Positions 44,216 through 47,885 of a stretch of 47,885 nucleotides of DNA are shown piece after piece; positions within the stretch are counted from its first letter, which is position 1, and each line of letters begins with the position of its first letter. The notes beneath the pieces were generated by a model. The model was given only the letters and a program-made list of their open reading frames with translations, did not search any database and was not told the origin of the DNA. This DNA comes from an uncultured Alphaproteobacteria bacterium (lineage in GTDB: Bacteria; Pseudomonadota; Alphaproteobacteria; MPNO01; UBA830). Both the position numbers and the translations under genes were made by a program. Location: contig CAJWUK010000005.1 in NCBI GenBank assembly GCA_913047365.1, positions 1 to 47,885 on the forward strand, written 5' to 3'.

Positions 44216-44617
44216 TCAACGAAGCTGCACGCCTTCGTTCTCGCCGTCGAGGAAGATGTTCGGTTTCAGGAACATAGATAGGATCAGTGCCCCGTCCTCG
44301 GTCCAGGCATCGTGCCGGCTGCCAGCCGGCCGCCAGACGTAATTCCCGGCCGTCACCGTGCCTTCATCATCAGTCAGCGAGCCTTCAATCACGAAAGTCT
44401 GTTCCAGCGCGACATGTTCATGGAAGGTCAGCTTCGAGCCCGGCGCCCATTTGAACAGCGCCGTCATCATACCGGTATCCTCATCCTCCATCAGGACCTT
44501 CATTTCGATCCCGTCGCAGGGCGTCGGCTTCCAGAGAATATCGTCCACCTCCACGAAGCGGGAAGCCAGATCGGGCAGTTCTTCATGCCCTTTGAACAGC
44601 GGTGTAACGACGGCCAT
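44216..44617 (-). CDS. Small cupin domain protein
   Basis: A 133-residue single-domain cupin. Likely metal ligands are H66 and H68 (FHEHVALEQ), E72 and H102 (GSRHDAW), the full motif for a mononuclear metal site. Such cupins act as small dioxygenases, isomerases or sensors. The ATG at 44617 follows a perfect GGAGG 5 bases upstream; a TTG at 44629 would put that site inside the gene. It lies 273 bases from the TauD gene on the same strand, so it may be a separate unit. Substrate unknown; location beside ring-oxygenases fits an extradiol-like role, but this is inference. Confidence 0.87.
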   Translation of the reverse strand: MAVVTPLFKGHEELPDLASRFVEVDDILWKPTPCDGIEMKVLMEDEDTGMMTALFKWAPGSKLTFHEHVALEQTFVIEGSLTDDEGTVTAGNYVWRPAGSRHDAWTEDGALILSMFLKPNIFLDGENEGVQLR

Positions 44618-44890
44618 AACGTCCTCCAAGTAATCTATCGGGAACAGTGTGCTACCTGCCCCCGGGGACCGTCAAGCGGCAGCTTTTACCGCCAGGCTTA
44701 TCTGTTCGATACGCCGATGATCCGCACCATCAAAGCCGCCCAGCACGGTTAGTTGGGGATTGTCCCGAAACAGCCTGGAAAGGACCTGACATGCTGAGAC
44801 ACAGAAGCTATGCCTTGCCATGCGGGTTTGCCGTGGTTCGATTGATCGGCGGCGTCTCGAAAGGCGGTTGCCGGGGGGCCGCCTGACCGT

Positions 44891-45739
44891 CTAGGCCGCG
44901 TCCGCGAACGCGGCTTCCGGCGGCTGCCCGGCAACGGTGGTCCGCCGCAACACTCGGCTCATCGACGGGTCGAACCAGGTGCGCGCATGCAGCGTGCACA
45001 GATTATCCCACATCACCAGATCGCCCGGCGTCCAGACATGCTCATAGCTATGGGCCGGATCTTCCAGCACTTGGAATAGGCCTTCCAGTAGGGCATCACT
45101 TTCAGCACGGTCAATGCCGACGATATGATCCGTCATCAACCGGTTCACATACAGGACTTCGCGCCCTGTTTCCGGGTGACGAATGACGACCGGATGGGCA
45201 TAGCGCGGTGCGTCGGGCGAGCTCTCGTTGGTCTTTACGGTCGCGTTGGCGTCATAATCATAGACGTTGAGCGCTTTCAGCCCACTAAGGCGTTCCTTGG
45301 TTGCGGAATCCAGAGAATCATATGCCTGATATGCGTTTGCGAATTTCGTGTTACCGCCCTCCGACGGAATTTCAATCGCAAACAGGATCGTCGCCCGGGA
45401 CGGCGTTTCGTAATAGCACTGGTCGGTGTGAAACTGCATCTCCCCATCCGGCAGCACGCCATCCATACCGTCGACCTTTTTGTTGGCGACATACATGAAA
45501 TTCTGCGGCCCTTCATCCACGACCTTCACTGTCCTCACTTCCTGACGCGGGCCGAACCATTCGGTGAACGCAATCTGGTCGTCGCCTGAAAGGTTCTGGC
45601 CGGGGATGACAATGACGAAGTTGTCGAGCCATGCCCGATGAATATCCTTCATCACAGCATCGTCCAGCCCACCGCGCAGATCGACGCCGCTAATCCTGGC
45701 GCCTGCCGCTTCTGAAAGTCGTTCAACCGAGATCCCCAT
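44891..45739 (-). CDS. TauD/TfdA-type Fe(II)/2-oxoglutarate dioxygenase
   Basis: A 282-residue non-heme iron dioxygenase. H104 and D106 in FHTDQ and distal H251 in LCTLHART bind iron; the arginine pair in SRVLRRTTV binds 2-oxoglutarate. Gene order is Rieske, Rieske, TauD on the minus strand, 76 bases after the second Rieske gene. It is not closely similar to the TauD at 5621, beyond the family motifs. GGAGA lies 7 bases before the ATG. The substrate may be an aryl-oxy acid, sulfonate or similar; unproven. Confidence 0.9.
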   Translation of the reverse strand: MGISVERLSEAAGARISGVDLRGGLDDAVMKDIHRAWLDNFVIVIPGQNLSGDDQIAFTEWFGPRQEVRTVKVVDEGPQNFMYVANKKVDGMDGVLPDGEMQFHTDQCYYETPSRATILFAIEIPSEGGNTKFANAYQAYDSLDSATKERLSGLKALNVYDYDANATVKTNESSPDAPRYAHPVVIRHPETGREVLYVNRLMTDHIVGIDRAESDALLEGLFQVLEDPAHSYEHVWTPGDLVMWDNLCTLHARTWFDPSMSRVLRRTTVAGQPPEAAFADAA

Positions 45740-45815
45740 AATGCATCTCCGATAAATTACTTTGGTATCTAAGTTTTATTCTACTTTGGGAGTTTGCCCT
45801 GCGTCAAAAAAATCC

Positions 45816-47183
45816 CTATTCGGCGGCCTCACCGCGAACGGTCCGGCCGGTTTCACTGTTTCCGCGGGCCAAATCGGTCCAGTCCGCCGATTTTGGGATC
45901 ACGGTATCCGGCACAGCGACAACGTTCGAATAATCTTCCACGGTCAGACCGAGTGGATTTCCTCCGGCCTCATTGAGCGCCACTGAGTCCAGGAGGCGCC
46001 GGCGCAGACGGATCACGGCTTCGTCGCTGGGAACAAGGTATTCCTTTGTGCGGTCCACGATGGGCGTCATCGACATGGCGATAACCGAATCTTCCTGCTC
46101 GATCCCAGCAAAACCCGACCAGTTGCGGTCCATGCTATCCCGATCCTGCCCGAGACGGTCATTCCAACTGGCCTGGAAATCGCATCCTTCATAGGTCCAG
46201 AACCGCAGATCGGCGAGACCCATGGTGTCGATGATAACGTCGCGGTCCTGCGGACCGGACCCGTGAAAGACAAGATAGGTCGCCGTCATTTCGTCGGTCA
46301 TCGGTATTTCGAAAACATAGAACTGGAACGCGTTTGCGGGAATGATGCGCCCGGCAGGGAACATCACCGGCGTAATGCGCACGCTCCACGCGGGATCGCC
46401 GTTTTCGTCCTGCCCGGTATCGCGCAGGGCCGCATACTGGAAACCATAGGCCGTGTCTTCAATGCCCAGATCGGGCGTTTCCTCGAACACGGTAGACGAC
46501 ATGTACATGCCCGCCTTGCCGTCTTCGCCGTAGTCACCTGCCTCCCCCCCCCAACCCTTGCCGCCATCTTGATTAGTCTTGCCGTCAACAAAAGCAGAAT
46601 CCTTCCAGCCCGGATTCATCATGTTCATATGCAGAATGCCGACATGGGCGGAATCGACCCCGCCCTCATAGAGCTGCAAATAATTCGCCGGGTTATTGAT
46701 GCGCAGAACGACATAATTTTCCGAGGGCGCGTCAAACCAGCCATATTTCTGGAACGGCGGCTGTTGCGCCGGATCGCCGATATAGGTCCAGATCATGCCG
46801 CCCGCCTCAATCACGGGATAGGACGGCTGTTTGATCTTTTCGCGCACGTTGGCGGATTTGTGGTTCGGTGTTTCCACAATGGTGCCGTCGCAGGTGAACT
46901 TCCAGCCATGCAGCAGACAGCGTAGCCCACCCTCTTCGTTCCGGCCCAGCGCCAGCGAAGCGCGGCGATGGACGCAGAATTCGTCCAGCACGCCGAGATT
47001 GCCGTCGGTATCACGGAACACCACCAGATGTTCGCCTAGAAGCTGCGTTCGCAGGGGTGCGCCATCCGGTGCCGCCACCTGATGCGCCGATGCTACCGGC
47101 AACCAGAACCGCCGCATCATCCGACCCATCGGCGTATCCGGCCCGGTGCGGGTAAGGGTTTCGTTTTCCTCAGCGGTCAGCAT
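45816..47183 (-). CDS. Rieske non-heme iron oxygenase, phthalate dioxygenase-like
   Basis: A 455-residue oxygenase component. The Rieske ligands are C70, H72, C89 and H92 (CVHRRASL and CLLHGWKF). The mononuclear iron site is in EGGVDSAHVGILH. The start MLTAEENETLTRTGPDTPMGRMMRRFW is typical of phthalate 4,5-dioxygenase-type enzymes, as is the length near 440-460. Such oxygenases need a separate flavin-FeS reductase, not present here. The ATG at 47183 is preceded by AGGGAG. It is 12 bases after the partial Rieske gene, so both are probably in one operon. Confidence 0.9.
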   Translation of the reverse strand: MLTAEENETLTRTGPDTPMGRMMRRFWLPVASAHQVAAPDGAPLRTQLLGEHLVVFRDTDGNLGVLDEFCVHRRASLALGRNEEGGLRCLLHGWKFTCDGTIVETPNHKSANVREKIKQPSYPVIEAGGMIWTYIGDPAQQPPFQKYGWFDAPSENYVVLRINNPANYLQLYEGGVDSAHVGILHMNMMNPGWKDSAFVDGKTNQDGGKGWGGEAGDYGEDGKAGMYMSSTVFEETPDLGIEDTAYGFQYAALRDTGQDENGDPAWSVRITPVMFPAGRIIPANAFQFYVFEIPMTDEMTATYLVFHGSGPQDRDVIIDTMGLADLRFWTYEGCDFQASWNDRLGQDRDSMDRNWSGFAGIEQEDSVIAMSMTPIVDRTKEYLVPSDEAVIRLRRRLLDSVALNEAGGNPLGLTVEDYSNVVAVPDTVIPKSADWTDLARGNSETGRTVRGEAAE

Positions 47184-47195
47184 TCCCGGATCTCC

Positions 47196-47885
47196 CTACT
47201 CTGCCGCCTGAACGGCCTCTCCCGCACCCTCCGCGTTGATCATGCCATCCAGCAGACGAATGGCCTGAAGCGCGGCACCATCATGATTAATATCAATGCG
47301 ATCAGGCGTGACCCCGGAGTCCATGTTCGCCTGCTGATGCCCGATGATCCAAAGATCTTCGGAAAACGCTTCATGCGTCGTGTCGACAAACAGGTCGGAT
47401 ATCCAATCCTCGTCGGTGCGGAAATTGCGGGCCTGCGCCCAAAAATAATGCGTCGTCTTATCGGTTTCCGGGGTGATGGCATTCAGGTTCCAGTAACCGA
47501 AACCCTGTGACCGGTCGCCGTCGATGGCTCCGGTATTGGCGCGGGCGGCGCCGACATCCAACTTGACGAAGGCGGGTGGCGTCCAGGTTACGTGCTGCCA
47601 GCGGTCTACATGTTCGTTGACCTCGAACCGACCAAGCTTCTGGAACATGCTCGACACTGGCGAATCCATGATCCACCGGGTCAGCGTAACGTGGCGTTCA
47701 CCCCGATCGAAATTCATCTGCGCCTCAGCGACGGCATCGGTGCCCAGCGTCTTCGCATGAACGTAGGACAGATGAGACAGTTCCAGCAGGTTTTCGATCA
47801 GCAACTTGTAATTCGCCTTCAGATGCATGCGTTCGCCCTTGGCCCTCCAGCCAGGCGCATCCATCCAGTGGAAATCCTCAATATC
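47196..47885 (-). CDS. Rieske oxygenase (VanA-like), C-terminal part, cut by window edge
   Basis: The frame runs to the window edge; reading through gives DIEDFHW followed by MDAPGW, so the start is outside. About 229 residues of the C-terminal catalytic domain are visible, with the iron site in LLELSHLSYVHAKT. HWMDAPGW and this site are close to the VanA-like gene at 6530. The Rieske domain itself lies outside the window, so it cannot be checked. It ends 12 bases before the next Rieske gene. Function as for the VanA-like gene, likely a demethylating or hydroxylating oxygenase. Confidence 0.88.
   Translation of the reverse strand, partial: DIEDFHWMDAPGWRAKGERMHLKANYKLLIENLLELSHLSYVHAKTLGTDAVAEAQMNFDRGERHVTLTRWIMDSPVSSMFQKLGRFEVNEHVDRWQHVTWTPPAFVKLDVGAARANTGAIDGDRSQGFGYWNLNAITPETDKTTHYFWAQARNFRTDEDWISDLFVDTTHEAFSEDLWIIGHQQANMDSGVTPDRIDINHDGAALQAIRLLDGMINAEGAGEAVQAAE

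Noticed and set aside
44640-44752. Tail reading YLFDTPMIRTIKAAQHG ending at 44752
   Set aside because: It looks like a gene end, but no upstream family-like sequence connects to it; the frame runs antisense through the cupin gene. Too weak to call a pseudogene.

Overview
The window looks like a chromosomal stretch of an alphaproteobacterium, probably a free-living, Rhodospirillales-like heterotroph. The pointers are a SAM-II riboswitch upstream of metZ, a Coq7-type ubiquinone hydroxylase, an alphaproteobacterial-type heme A synthase (ctaA), a metZ-apaG / argD-argF-hslO neighbourhood, high GC content and tight gene packing with 1-4 bp stop/start overlaps. No rRNA, CRISPR array, insertion sequence or phage gene was seen. 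One tRNA gene, tRNA-Leu(CAA), is present. The genus cannot be fixed from the sequence alone.

Layout. 1-7.6 kb is an accessory catabolic region: a gene tail, a bicupin protein, a metY-like sulfhydrylase overlapping an alpha/beta hydrolase, a truncated remnant of a molybdopterin oxidoreductase, an SDR, a GST, a TauD-type dioxygenase and a VanA-type Rieske oxygenase convergent with it. 7.7-9.3 kb holds the tRNA-Leu and a flavin monooxygenase of the acyl-CoA dehydrogenase fold. 9.3-23.3 kb is the housekeeping core. It contains a yqaA-dsbB-coq7-helicase operon, ctaA, a SAM-II-controlled metZ, apaG, trkH and argE. The convergent argD-argF-hslO-lipoprotein operon closes it.

23.5-28.5 kb contains a two-subunit Rieske dioxygenase with a small alpha-beta-barrel protein, an M19 dipeptidase-family protein without the usual HxD ligands, a RidA protein, a lipocalin-like protein and an ABC-2 permease without its ATPase. 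28.5-37.5 kb has a large MscS channel, a flavoprotein oxidoreductase, formate-THF ligase (fhs), an MFS transporter, an SDR and a DMT exporter. 37.6-41.0 kb has a xanthine dehydrogenase/CoxL-type molybdopterin subunit with CoxG but no FeS or FAD subunit, and an NTF2-like protein. 41.1-44.2 kb is a complete TRAP transporter (DctP, DctQ, DctM), AT-richer by eye, behind a promoter with a perfect dyad and ahead of a strong terminator. 44.2-47.9 kb is a minus-strand cluster: two Rieske oxygenases (the first cut by the window edge), a second TauD dioxygenase and a cupin.

How the genes fit together: the accessory parts look like uptake plus oxidative attack on small aromatic or organic acids (TRAP, MFS, Rieske, TauD, flavin monooxygenase, GST, SDR). 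The fhs gene could recover one-carbon units released by demethylating oxygenases, but that link is inference. The most notable regulatory element is the metZ leader, where a SAM-II pseudoknot strand, an antiterminator and a terminator can be drawn as mutually exclusive pairings sharing one 7-mer. I saw no clear candidate for an entirely new system. The best leads are the metZ leader, the two-copy inverted intergenic repeat, the ligand-poor M19 protein, the orphan CoxL/CoxG pair and the TRAP operator.
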